Origin: Empedobacter falsenii
GTDB taxonomy: Bacteria > Bacteroidota > Bacteroidia > Flavobacteriales > Weeksellaceae
Assembly (NCBI RefSeq): GCF_013488205.1
Contig: NZ_CP040908.1
Location: 2,147,876-2,211,875 of the forward strand
Direction of reading: 5' to 3'
Length of the DNA stretch: 64,000 bases
The notes below the pieces were generated by a model that saw nothing but the letters and a program-made list of their open reading frames with translations, was not told the origin of the DNA and did not search any database. Numbering within the stretch: position 1 is the first letter of the stretch; the number at the start of each line of letters is the position of its first letter. Below are positions 24,785-33,327 of this stretch, one piece after another. Position numbers and translations under genes: made by a program.

Positions 24785-25543
24785 ATGAAAAATTTAATAG
24801 CTGCTATACTTTTATGTAGTTTTTCTACTATAAATGCACAAGAAACAAGTGATTATAAGTACATCAATATTCCTGAAAAATTTTCTAGTTTTGATAAAGA
24901 TGAATATCAATTAAATAATCGATTAAGATATATATTAACGCAGAAAAAATATGAAGTTTTACCTTCTGATAAATCTTCTTGGCCGCTAGAAGTTGTGCAA
25001 AACCCTTGTTTAGCATTGAATGCTGATATTTTAAAAGTTAAAAGTTTTCTGAATAATAAATTAGAGGTAAGTTTTACAGATTGTTCTAATAAAAGTATTC
25101 AAAAATTTGAAGGAACTTCTAAGATTAAAGAATATGACAAAGGTTACCAAGAAGCTATAAAACTAGCTTTAAATCCTTTAAAATCTCAAAATGCGAAAGC
25201 TTCTGTTCCGATGGTAAAATTAGAAAAAGCCCAAACAGAAACAACAACTGCATATATACCAGAGCCAAAAGGAACTAAGGTAACAGCTACTAATTTGTTG
25301 ACAGATGGAACAATTACGTATCAAAAAATTGAACTGCAAAATGGTGGTTTTATGTTGATGTCCGAAAACGGAAATCAGGTTGTTGCGAAATTTGAACCAA
25401 CTCTAAAAAATGGAATTTATAGAGTAATTGTTACCAAAGGAAATTCAAATTATTTTTCGGTAGGTTACATTAGTGGAAATACAATTTCGTACGAGGTTTC
25501 TGAAAATAATACTTGGAAAGAAGTTAAATTATCGGCTAAATAA
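24785..25543 (+). CDS. Secreted protein of unknown function, tandem paralogue 1
   Basis: The 252-residue product has a signal peptide (about 1-18, TINAQ) and a two-part mature chain. The first part (about 22-145) follows the pattern DYKYINIPEKFSSF...DEYQLN, then NPCLALNADILKVK, FTDCSNKSI and KGYQEAIKLALN. The second part (about 165-252) is a small beta-rich domain ending in TISYEVSENNTWKEV. The next gene encodes a paralogue with the same layout. I do not recognise the family; it is likely periplasmic or outer-membrane associated. The paired Cys residues (NPCLA and FTDC) are conserved between copies and may form a disulfide. Confidence 0.65.
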   Translation: MKNLIAAILLCSFSTINAQETSDYKYINIPEKFSSFDKDEYQLNNRLRYILTQKKYEVLPSDKSSWPLEVVQNPCLALNADILKVKSFLNNKLEVSFTDCSNKSIQKFEGTSKIKEYDKGYQEAIKLALNPLKSQNAKASVPMVKLEKAQTETTTAYIPEPKGTKVTATNLLTDGTITYQKIELQNGGFMLMSENGNQVVAKFEPTLKNGIYRVIVTKGNSNYFSVGYISGNTISYEVSENNTWKEVKLSAK

Positions 25544-25550
25544 TCTTATA

Positions 25551-26312
25551 ATGAAAACTATATTATCAGGTTTATTTTTAATTGCATTATCATCACTTCA
25601 GGCACAAAACGTAACAGATTACAAATATGTTATCGTTCCTCAACTCTTTAAAGATTTTGCTAAAGATGATTTTCAATTAAATATTGGATTGAAAACCGCT
25701 TTGAGAAAAAAAGATTATGAAGTAGTCAATGAAAATTCTATCCCGTTAGAGGTACAAATTAATCCTTGTTTAGCAACAAAAGCTAACATTGAAGAAGTAA
25801 AAGTGATGTTTAGAAATAAATTAAAAGTGACTTTTACTGATTGCAATAATGCTGTTGTTAGCTCTTATGAAGGTTCGTCAAAAGAAAAAGATTTCACAAA
25901 AGGTTATCAAGAAGCATTAACATTTGCTATGAATCAGGTTGGAAAACAAAATGCGAAAGATTTACCTGTAACTAAAACAGAAAATACAACAATTCCAACC
26001 GTTAAAGAAACAACGAATAAAGTCGTTACGCAAGAATCAAGTAAAACTGTAGAATACAAAAACGTTTACAAATCGAACGGAAAAAATTACACGACAGCAA
26101 GTACAAATAACTACGAATTTGTGTTAATAGATCAAGAAAATTCAAAAGTTATTGCACAATTTTATCCAGCTGCCCAACAAAATGTTTTTCATGTGACAGT
26201 GATTTCTCAAAACGGAAATTACCAAACAATTGGTTATTTGAACGAAAATAATATCATCATCGAATATAAAACAGGTGATAAATCTTGGTCAACTACAACT
26301 TATTCAAAGTAA
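25551..26312 (+). CDS. Secreted protein of unknown function, tandem paralogue 2
   Basis: ATG 25551 (MKTILSGLFLIALSS) gives a signal peptide ending LQAQ and a 253-residue protein; an upstream start within the preceding gene is unlikely. It aligns along its whole length with the protein encoded just before: DYKYVIVPQLFKDFAKDDFQLN, NPCLATKANIEEVK, FTDCNNAVV, KGYQEALTFAMN, then the C-terminal beta-rich domain (here cited by its FVLIDQENSKVIAQF core). Only seven bases separate the genes. The central Thr/Lys-rich linker is the least conserved part. Function unknown. Confidence 0.65.
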   Translation: MKTILSGLFLIALSSLQAQNVTDYKYVIVPQLFKDFAKDDFQLNIGLKTALRKKDYEVVNENSIPLEVQINPCLATKANIEEVKVMFRNKLKVTFTDCNNAVVSSYEGSSKEKDFTKGYQEALTFAMNQVGKQNAKDLPVTKTENTTIPTVKETTNKVVTQESSKTVEYKNVYKSNGKNYTTASTNNYEFVLIDQENSKVIAQFYPAAQQNVFHVTVISQNGNYQTIGYLNENNIIIEYKTGDKSWSTTTYSK

Positions 26313-26348
26313 GTTTTTATAGTACATTTGCACCTTAAATTTTAGAAA

Positions 26349-28391
26349 ATGCAAGCACCTATTGCGAAAAAAATAGAACAAAAATTAGAAAAACACGGAG
26401 ATATCCGCATCGATAATTATTATTGGTTGAATGATCGTGAAAACTCTGAAGTTATCGATTATTTGAACCAAGAAAACGAATACACAAAAGCTATTCTACA
26501 ACCAACGGAAGCTATACAAACCAAGCTTTTTGAGGAAATGAAAGCGCGAATCAAAGAAGATGATTCGTCTGTTCCGTACAAATTGAATGGTTATTGGTAT
26601 TTGACAGAATATCAAAAAGGGAAGGAATATCCGATTCACAAACGTCGTAAAGATAGTTTAGAGAATCCAGATGAAATTCTTTTTGATGTCAACACGATGG
26701 CAGAAGGTCATTCGTATTATCAATTGGGCGGAATTTCGATGGCGCCAAATAATCAATTGGTTTCCTTTGGAGTTGACAATGTTTCGCGAAGAATTTATAC
26801 GATTCAAATCAAAGATTTAACAACTGGAGAAATTCTTTCTGATAAAATAGAAAACACAACTGGAGGTTCTGTTTGGGCCGCTGATAATCAGACCTTATTT
26901 TATACAAGAAAAGATGAAACATTACGCGCTTATCAAATTTGGAAACACAAATTAGGGACAAAACAAGAAGATGATGTCTTGGTTTTTGAAGAGGCCGATG
27001 ATACGTTCAATGCGTTTGTTTACAAATCAAAATCAAGAGATTACATTATTATTGGATCTTCAAGTACTGTTTCAGATGAGTTTAGATATATTCCTTCTAA
27101 TCAACCAGATGCAGCGTTTAAAATCTTTCAAGAAAGAGAACGTGATTTAGAATATTCAATCGAACATTTTGGTGATTCATTTTATATTCAAACCAATAAA
27201 GATGATGCGTTTAACTTCAAATTAATGAAAACTTCTGTCGAAAAAACAGAACAAGAAAATTGGATTGATGTGATTCCTCATCGTGAAGAAACATTGATTG
27301 AAGGTTTTGAGATTTTCAAAAATTATTTGGTTATCGAAGAGCGCACAAATGGTTTATTGCAGATGAATATCAAAGCATGGAATAATTCAACTGATTATTA
27401 TTTGCCATTTAACGAAGAAACCTATACAGCAAATGTTGGCACAAATCCAGATTTTGATACTGACATTTTACGTTACGGATATACATCATTGACAACTCCT
27501 TCTTCTGTGATTGATTTTAACATGAATGATAAAACATTCGAAATCAAAAAAGAACAAGTTGTTATAGGTGATTTTGACAAAGAAAATTATATTTCTGAAC
27601 GAATTTGGGCTGAAGCACGAGACGGAGAAATGGTTCCAATCTCATTGGTTCGTCGAAAAGATACACCTCTTTCTGCCGAAACTCCTCTCCTACTTTACGC
27701 TTATGGTTCGTATGGTTACACGATAGAGCCTTATTTTAGTTCGGTTCGATTAAGTCTTTTGGACAGAGGTTTTATTTATGCAATCGCACATATTCGTGGT
27801 GGTCAATATCTTGGTCGCGAATGGTACGAAGATGGAAAAATGTTAGAAAAGAAAAATACATTTTTCGATTATATTGATGCAGCAAAATATTTGATTCAAC
27901 AGAATTACACTTCATCAAAACATCTATATGCAATGGGTGGTTCTGCTGGCGGATTGTTGATGGGGGCTGTTATTAATTACGAGCCAACATTATTCAATGG
28001 AGTAATTGCGCAAGTTCCTTTTGTGGACGTTGTCACAACAATGTTAGACGATTCTATTCCACTAACAACAGGGGAATATGATGAATGGGGAAATCCGAAC
28101 GAAAAAGAATATTACGATTACATGAAATCGTATTCGCCTTACGATAATGTGGAAGCAAAAGCTTATCCAAACCTTTATGTTTCGACAGGTTTGCACGATT
28201 CTCAAGTACAATATTGGGAACCTGCAAAATGGGTGGCGAAATTAAGAGATTTAAAAACAGATAATAATATTCTACTTTTAGATACAAATATGGACACAGG
28301 TCACGGTGGTGCTTCTGGTCGATTCGAATCGTTGAAAGAAGATGCGAAAGAAGATGCTTTCTTATTTATGTTAGAAGGGATTACAGAATAA
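26349..28391 (+). CDS. ptrB: Oligopeptidase B (S9A prolyl-oligopeptidase family)
   Basis: This 680-residue serine peptidase has the N-terminal seven-bladed propeller and C-terminal alpha/beta-hydrolase domain of family S9A. The catalytic triad is visible: Ser532 (AMGGSAGGLLMG), Asp617 (STGLHDSQV) and His652 (NMDTGHGGASGR). The block PLLLYAYGSYGYT and FIYAIAHIRGG precede it. The motif around His and the Arg-rich substrate pocket fit oligopeptidase B (cleavage after Lys/Arg in short peptides) rather than prolyl oligopeptidase. No signal peptide, so it is cytosolic. It starts 36 bases after the paralogue pair. Confidence 0.92.
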   Translation: MQAPIAKKIEQKLEKHGDIRIDNYYWLNDRENSEVIDYLNQENEYTKAILQPTEAIQTKLFEEMKARIKEDDSSVPYKLNGYWYLTEYQKGKEYPIHKRRKDSLENPDEILFDVNTMAEGHSYYQLGGISMAPNNQLVSFGVDNVSRRIYTIQIKDLTTGEILSDKIENTTGGSVWAADNQTLFYTRKDETLRAYQIWKHKLGTKQEDDVLVFEEADDTFNAFVYKSKSRDYIIIGSSSTVSDEFRYIPSNQPDAAFKIFQERERDLEYSIEHFGDSFYIQTNKDDAFNFKLMKTSVEKTEQENWIDVIPHREETLIEGFEIFKNYLVIEERTNGLLQMNIKAWNNSTDYYLPFNEETYTANVGTNPDFDTDILRYGYTSLTTPSSVIDFNMNDKTFEIKKEQVVIGDFDKENYISERIWAEARDGEMVPISLVRRKDTPLSAETPLLLYAYGSYGYTIEPYFSSVRLSLLDRGFIYAIAHIRGGQYLGREWYEDGKMLEKKNTFFDYIDAAKYLIQQNYTSSKHLYAMGGSAGGLLMGAVINYEPTLFNGVIAQVPFVDVVTTMLDDSIPLTTGEYDEWGNPNEKEYYDYMKSYSPYDNVEAKAYPNLYVSTGLHDSQVQYWEPAKWVAKLRDLKTDNNILLLDTNMDTGHGGASGRFESLKEDAKEDAFLFMLEGITE

Positions 28392-28401
28392 ATTTCAAAC
28401 C

Positions 28402-28431
28402 AAAAAGTCAACAAATTTGTTGGCTTTTTGT
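28402..28431 (+). terminator. Intrinsic terminator after ptrB
   Basis: AAAAGTCAACAAA and TTTGTTGGCTTTT pair (one G-U) and run into a T-tract that continues as TATTTTTA, a near -7 box for the next gene. Confidence 0.75.
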
Positions 28432-28452
28432 ATTTTTAACCAAACCTACTCT

Positions 28453-29454
28453 ATGACCTTTATTTTCTTAATCTTTGGATTAGCAATTGCGGGATTTCAA
28501 ACAATTATTCTCAAAGAAATTTGGCAAGTAAACCTTCGTCCAAAATGGATTTTATTCCTTATAACTCCTCTATTAATAAGTATTACAGATTATTTTTGCG
28601 ACGATCAACTCACAGCTTTTGTATTTTTTGGAGCAATAGCTTCAATATTCTTTATTGCAGTTACTGGTATAATTTTTCAAAATTCTACCAATTTTGATGA
28701 AGAATCAAACAGTTTCAAACACAAAAAAAGTTACAGTGAAATTGTCCAAGATTATAATCAGCCTTTTTACCTAAATCCTGCTTGGGGAATTGCTTATCAA
28801 CTCTATGTCGTTGCGATGATTGGAATTTATATTTTTGTTCCAAATGAAGTTTATGAATCTGATTTAAATTATAAATTGATTGAGCAAGATTTAGCTTTAC
28901 AACTATTATCACTTTTCATATTTACTGGATTTTCCATTATTATTTTGTTATACAATTATTTAGATGAGTACAAAAACTATATTCCTTCCATTTTCAACGG
29001 AAAAAGATTAGTTGCAACACCAAAAGAAAGCAGAATTAATAAAGTAATTACCATAAGCGTTACGCTAATATCATTCATTATTTTCTGTAAATTTTGTTAC
29101 GATAAAGGAATTTATTTCAGCTTGAAATCTATCTTTCAATCATTTGATTCATCATCATTTCTATCGATAAATACAGGAATTATTGCATTTATCTTTTTCA
29201 ATTCCATTATCCTGATAATTAATCCATCACAAGTTGCAAAACTAAATATGATTCGCATTGCAACACTAATTCAATCTGCTTTTTTCAGTATTTTTTTATC
29301 AGCCGCAATTGCAGTTCCTTTTATGATTTTGCAAGATCAATTGGCTTACTTCAATATGAGTTCGGAAATTCTTTTATTTTTAGGATTTAATATTGTTTTA
29401 TTAGTGAATGAAATTTCACTTTTTGTAAAATACAAAAAGGGTATAATCGATTAA
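28453..29454 (+). CDS. Polytopic membrane protein of unknown function
   Basis: From ATG 28453 (MTFIFLIFGLAIAG) the product is 333 residues with about nine hydrophobic segments, for example WILFLITPLLISI, AFVFFGAIASIFFIAV and EILLFLGFNIVLLVNE. A start 12 codons earlier would lie inside the ptrB terminator. No cofactor or transporter motif is visible. It is an inner-membrane protein, and I cannot assign a family. The gene has its own weak -7-like TATTTTTA directly after the ptrB hairpin. Confidence 0.6.
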   Translation: MTFIFLIFGLAIAGFQTIILKEIWQVNLRPKWILFLITPLLISITDYFCDDQLTAFVFFGAIASIFFIAVTGIIFQNSTNFDEESNSFKHKKSYSEIVQDYNQPFYLNPAWGIAYQLYVVAMIGIYIFVPNEVYESDLNYKLIEQDLALQLLSLFIFTGFSIIILLYNYLDEYKNYIPSIFNGKRLVATPKESRINKVITISVTLISFIIFCKFCYDKGIYFSLKSIFQSFDSSSFLSINTGIIAFIFFNSIILIINPSQVAKLNMIRIATLIQSAFFSIFLSAAIAVPFMILQDQLAYFNMSSEILLFLGFNIVLLVNEISLFVKYKKGIID

Positions 29455-29464
29455 TTCTTCTAAT

Positions 29465-29501
29465 AAATCACAGATTTTATCTAAATTTACAACAAAGCTT
29501 T
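29465..29501 (+). repeat. 37-bp direct repeat, copy 1 (5' region of small membrane-protein gene)
   Basis: AAATCACAGATTTTATCT at the start and CTAAATTTACAACAAAGCTTT at the end; identical over 37 bases to 29932-29968. It lies 25 bases before the start of the 93-residue protein gene. Confidence 0.9.
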
Positions 29502-29525
29502 GTACTTTCTGGAAACTATTTTAAA

Positions 29526-29807
29526 ATGAAATTTAAACTTACACCAATATTAATTGTGTTGAGTATTTTAGAACTCTTCCTTTTATTTATGTCTATAAAC
29601 TATCTTTTTATTGATAATAATGGTGGAAATGCCTTGGGTGGAACAATTGCTTTTTTTGGATTAATTATTTTCTTTTTTATTTTATTAATTGAACAACTTA
29701 TTATAATAAGTATAAAAATTCCGATAAAATTTATTTGGATCATTGAATCTATAGTCTTATTGATTTCAATTATTTATGTTTATTATAATGGGATATCTAT
29801 CGGATAA
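29526..29807 (+). CDS. Small membrane protein (three helices), unknown function
   Basis: This 93-residue protein has three hydrophobic segments: ILIVLSILELFLLFMSINYLF (cited by core ILELFLLFM), IAFFGLIIFFFILLIEQLIII (core GLIIFFFILL) and IESIVLLISIIYVYY. It has no recognisable domain. Its 5' region contains a perfect 37-bp copy of the sequence in front of recQ, so the gene appears to have been inserted or duplicated between a gene and its promoter copy. Expression could follow the same signal as recQ. Confidence 0.5.
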   Translation: MKFKLTPILIVLSILELFLLFMSINYLFIDNNGGNALGGTIAFFGLIIFFFILLIEQLIIISIKIPIKFIWIIESIVLLISIIYVYYNGISIG

Positions 29808-29931
29808 TATAAAAAAGATATAAACTCATTAAATATAAAAACCAAAAATTACTCAATTTCTTTGCTATAAAAACATAAAATTATTTACAATTAAAAAATA
29901 ATTAACTTATGAAGTTTTAAGTTTAAACATA

Positions 29932-29968
29932 AAATCACAGATTTTATCTAAATTTACAACAAAGCTTT
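29932..29968 (+). repeat. 37-bp direct repeat, copy 2 (5' region of recQ)
   Basis: Identical over 37 bases to 29465-29501. It ends six bases before the TTG start of recQ. The TAAATTTA within it is one base off the TAnnTTTG promoter box, so the repeat probably carries the promoter. Confidence 0.9.
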
Positions 29969-29973
29969 ATAAT

Positions 29974-31836
29974 TTGACACCAAAAGAAATTCTTTTTAAG
30001 TATTGGAATTATCCTTCTTTCAAAACGCCGCAAGAGGAAATCATCTCAAGTGTTTTGGAAGGGAAAGATACGTTGGCAATTTTGCCTACTGGTGGCGGAA
30101 AATCTATCTGTTATCAAGTTCCAGCGATTATTTTTGATGGTTTAACATTGGTCATTTCGCCGCTTATTGCGTTGATGAAAGATCAAGTTCAAAATTTACA
30201 ATCCAAAGGAATTTCGACGGCATATATCACCAATGAAATTGATCAAAATACGATTGGGAAAATTTTGGACGATTGTCAAAACAACAAAATCAAATTACTA
30301 TATGTTTCACCAGAGCGTTTGCAAAGTAGAATTTTTGTTGAACGATTGAAACAAATCAATATTAGTTTGCTTGCAGTTGACGAAGCACATTGTGTTTCTG
30401 AATGGGGACACGATTTTCGCCCTGCATATCATCGAATTTCGAGGTTAAAAACTATTCTTCCTAAAGTTCCAATCCTAGCATTGACAGCAACGGCAACAGA
30501 AAAAATTCAGCAAGAGATTGTAGAAAAATTAGAGTTAGATAATCCCAAGGTTTTTAAATCTTCTTTAAAAAGAGAAAATCTTTCGTACAATGTTTTTCTT
30601 TCTGCTGATAAGAAAAATGATTTGATTTATTATTTAAAAAAATATCCTGGTTCGAGTATTATTTTTGTTCGAAATCGAAAATTAACCTATGAAATTGCTA
30701 GTTTTTTAAATCAAAATGGTTTTGCTGCCGATTTTTTTCACGCCAAATTAACCAAAGACGAAAAAGAACAAAAGCAGAAAAATTGGATGTTGAGTAATTC
30801 GAGAATTATGGTTTCGACAAATGCGTTTGGAATGGGAATCGACAAGCCAAACGTTCGTACCGTTTTTCATATCGATTTACCGCAAGGAATTGAAGCATAT
30901 TACCAAGAAGTTGGTCGCGCTGGACGTGATGAACAGGAATCACATGGAATTTATTTGTACAATCCTGATGATCGAATTCAGGCAGAAAATATTTTCAAAG
31001 CGAATTTACCTTCGCAACAAGATTTTATCAAAATTGGGAATTGTTTGTTTAGTCAATTACAATTGGCTGAAGGCGAATTAACGGAAATGAATTATCAGTT
31101 GGATATTCCAAAATTTGCCGAAAAATTTGGTTTAAATCTTAAAATGGTTCTTCAATTTTTAGAATTTCTCAATACGAAAGAAATCATTCAGCAAAAAAAT
31201 TATTCACAAAATAGTAGCATTCAAATTTTAGCGTCACCACATTCGATTAATTTGAATGAAAACCGAATTTTTGATTATTTACAACGTCATTATCCTGGAA
31301 TTTATACTTATAATAGAGAAATTTCGGAAAGTAAAATGGCGTTCGAATTGCACATGAGTATTGGCGACATTAGAAATAGTTTGCACGAATATGCAAAAAA
31401 TGGTTCTATTGATTATTCGGATCGATTTTTAGCGCGATTTAGATTTCTTGTTCCGCGCGATTCGAATGCGTTTAAAAATAAATTGTGGAAAGATTTCGAA
31501 TCAATTCAAGTGAATAATTGGAAACGTTTGCAAGCAATGGCTTATTATACCGAACAAAATACTATTTGTAGAGAACGTTTGTTATTTGGCTATTTTAATC
31601 AAAAATCTGATCAAAATTGTGGTAAATGCGATGTTTGTCAATCCAAAAAACAAAACGAAAGCTTTAATTCATCTGATTTGATTGAATATTTGAAAGAAGG
31701 TACAAAAACGCAAGCCGAAATCCTTTCAAAATTCATAAATTCGCCAAAAGATAAAATCGTCGAAGAATTGCAATATTTGATAGACGAAATGCGAGTTCAA
31801 CCAATTGGATTCGATTCTTATAAACTAATAGAATAA
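29974..31836 (+). CDS. recQ: ATP-dependent DNA helicase RecQ
   Basis: The 620-residue product is an SF2 3'-5' helicase. Motif I is LPTGGGKSICYQ (Lys43), motif II VDEAHCVSEWGHDFRP (DEAH 136-139), motif III LTATAT, motif V MGIDKPNVR and motif VI QEVGRAGRD. A RecQ-Ct zinc site follows (CRERLLFGYF, then CGKCDVC). The HRDC domain is absent, so it is a short RecQ of the Bacteroidota type. The start is TTG at 29974; it gives TPKEILFKYWNYPSF, which fits the family. fmt begins two bases after its stop, so the two are co-transcribed. Confidence 0.93.
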   Translation: MTPKEILFKYWNYPSFKTPQEEIISSVLEGKDTLAILPTGGGKSICYQVPAIIFDGLTLVISPLIALMKDQVQNLQSKGISTAYITNEIDQNTIGKILDDCQNNKIKLLYVSPERLQSRIFVERLKQINISLLAVDEAHCVSEWGHDFRPAYHRISRLKTILPKVPILALTATATEKIQQEIVEKLELDNPKVFKSSLKRENLSYNVFLSADKKNDLIYYLKKYPGSSIIFVRNRKLTYEIASFLNQNGFAADFFHAKLTKDEKEQKQKNWMLSNSRIMVSTNAFGMGIDKPNVRTVFHIDLPQGIEAYYQEVGRAGRDEQESHGIYLYNPDDRIQAENIFKANLPSQQDFIKIGNCLFSQLQLAEGELTEMNYQLDIPKFAEKFGLNLKMVLQFLEFLNTKEIIQQKNYSQNSSIQILASPHSINLNENRIFDYLQRHYPGIYTYNREISESKMAFELHMSIGDIRNSLHEYAKNGSIDYSDRFLARFRFLVPRDSNAFKNKLWKDFESIQVNNWKRLQAMAYYTEQNTICRERLLFGYFNQKSDQNCGKCDVCQSKKQNESFNSSDLIEYLKEGTKTQAEILSKFINSPKDKIVEELQYLIDEMRVQPIGFDSYKLIE

Positions 31837-31838
31837 AA

Positions 31839-32780
31839 ATGCGAGTAGTCTTTATGGGTACGCCCGAATTTGCGGCGACATCTTTGAATGAAATCAATAC
31901 AAATAGTCATCACGAAATAGTTGGAGTTGTTACTGTCCCAGATAAACCGTCTGGTAGAGGGCAAAAAATGAATATTTCTGATGTCAAAAAATATGCAGTT
32001 GAACATAATTTGCCTTTGGCTCAACCAGAAAAATTACGCGACGAAGCTTTTATCGAAACATTAAAAAGCTGGAATGCTGATGTTTTTGTAGTTGTAGCTT
32101 TTCGTATGTTGCCACAAGTTGTTTGGTCCATTCCGTCGAAAGGAACTTTTAATTTACATGGTTCACTTCTTCCGCAATATCGTGGTGCAGCGCCTATCAA
32201 TTGGGCTGTGATGAATGGCGATCAGGAGACTGGAGTAACGACTTTTTTAATTGATGAAAAAATTGATACTGGAAATATCTTAATTTCTGATAAAGTAGAA
32301 ATTGGAGAAAATGATAATGTAGGAAAAATTCATGATGAATTGATGCATATCGGTGCAAAATTAGTTGTGAAAACGTTGGATGGTTTAGAAAATGATTCAT
32401 TAAAACCGCATCCACAAGACGAAACAACAGAATTGAAACATGCTCCAAAAATCTTTAAAGAAGATTGTAAAATAGATTGGAACGATTCTATCAATGCTAT
32501 TCACAACAAAATTAGAGGACTTTCTCCTTACCCTTGTGCGTGGACAACTTTTGGAAATGGCGAAAATTTTAAATCGTTAAAAATATATGCTGGTCTAAAA
32601 ACGGATATTGTTGTTGATGGAGAAGATTATCAATTAATTTTACAAAAAAATAACCTTTATATCAATCTACCTCAAGGAGTTTACGAAATTTTAGAACTTC
32701 AACCCGAAGGAAAGCGCCGTATGACAGCCAAAGATTTTATCAATGGACATCAAAACGAGGATACCTTATTCGTAAAATAA
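31839..32780 (+). CDS. fmt: Methionyl-tRNA formyltransferase
   Basis: This 313-residue cytosolic enzyme formylates initiator Met-tRNA using 10-formyl-THF. The N-terminus MRVVFMGTPEFAATSL, the folate/catalytic segment NLHGSLLPQYRGAAPINWA (Asn-His, then Asp in the TGVTTFLIDEKIDTG block) and the C-terminal OB-like domain (KIRGLSPYPCAWT) are all present. Length is normal. It is the second gene of a recQ-fmt operon and lies upstream of the HU gene, which has its own strong promoter. Confidence 0.95.
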   Translation: MRVVFMGTPEFAATSLNEINTNSHHEIVGVVTVPDKPSGRGQKMNISDVKKYAVEHNLPLAQPEKLRDEAFIETLKSWNADVFVVVAFRMLPQVVWSIPSKGTFNLHGSLLPQYRGAAPINWAVMNGDQETGVTTFLIDEKIDTGNILISDKVEIGENDNVGKIHDELMHIGAKLVVKTLDGLENDSLKPHPQDETTELKHAPKIFKEDCKIDWNDSINAIHNKIRGLSPYPCAWTTFGNGENFKSLKIYAGLKTDIVVDGEDYQLILQKNNLYINLPQGVYEILELQPEGKRRMTAKDFINGHQNEDTLFVK

Positions 32781-32853
32781 GTACTTATTTACTGATTTTT
32801 GACACAAATTTCATAAAATTTTGCATTTTTCTTGAAATTTATTGCGTTGAAAC

Positions 32854-32883
32854 TTGCACAAATAAAGGGAAAGAGTATATTTG
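32854..32883 (+). promoter_or_regulatory. Bacteroidota sigma-A promoter for the HU gene
   Basis: TTG at 32854-32856 and TATATTTG at 32876-32883 are separated by 19 bases, which matches the Bacteroidota consensus (TTG, 19-21 bases, TAnnTTTG) exactly. Transcription should start near 32890, giving a leader of about 23 bases. Confidence 0.85.
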
Positions 32884-32912
32884 TGTATAAATTAATTTAA
32901 AAAGTTACAACT

Positions 32913-33200
32913 ATGAACAAATCAGAACTTATCGATGCAATTGCAGCTGACGCTGGAATTTCTAAAGAAGCTGCTAAAAAAGCCTTAAACTCATTTACAG
33001 AAAATGTAACTAAAGCTTTAGCAAAAGGAGACAAAGTTGCTTTAGTAGGATTCGGTACTTTCTCAACTTCTGAGAGAGCTGCAAGAACAGGTATCAACCC
33101 ACAAACTAAAAAAGAAATTAAAATTGCTGCTAAAACAGTAGCTAAATTTAAAGCTGGATCTGAATTATCAGGAGCAGTTGATACAAAAAAGAAAAAATAA
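32913..33200 (+). CDS. hup: HU-family DNA-binding protein
   Basis: The 95-residue product is a typical [21 protein letters not shown] at the N-terminus, the hydrophobic [15 protein letters not shown] signature (about residues 47-61), the DNA-binding arm [13 protein letters not shown] and a short Lys tail (DTKKKK). HU is an abundant dimeric nucleoid protein that bends DNA, consistent with the near-consensus promoter and the tight terminator. It is monocistronic. Confidence 0.96.
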   Translation: MNKSELIDAIAADAGISKEAAKKALNSFTENVTKALAKGDKVALVGFGTFSTSERAARTGINPQTKKEIKIAAKTVAKFKAGSELSGAVDTKKKK

Positions 33201-33213
33201 TATTTCTGATACA

Positions 33214-33247
33214 ATAAAAAATCCACTCGTTTGAGTGGATTTTTTTA
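33214..33247 (+). terminator. Intrinsic terminator after hup
   Basis: AATCCACTC and GAGTGGATT form a perfect stem with a four-base loop, followed by seven T. Confidence 0.9.
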
Positions 33248-33272
33248 TGCCTTGAAATTTAATTAATTCCTC

Positions 33273-33307
33273 AAAAAAAATCCTTCAAGAATACTTGAAG
33301 GATTTTT
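33273..33307 (-). terminator. Intrinsic terminator after the MHS transporter gene
   Basis: On the minus strand AATCCTTCAAG and CTTGAAGGATT form an 11-pair stem with a four-base loop, followed by T8. Confidence 0.9.
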
Positions 33308-33327
33308 ACATTTTATCTAATATTGAT

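Noticed and set aside
29465-29968. Insertion sequence flanked by direct repeats
   Set aside because: 37 bp is far too long for a target-site duplication, there are no terminal inverted repeats and the enclosed gene is not a transposase.
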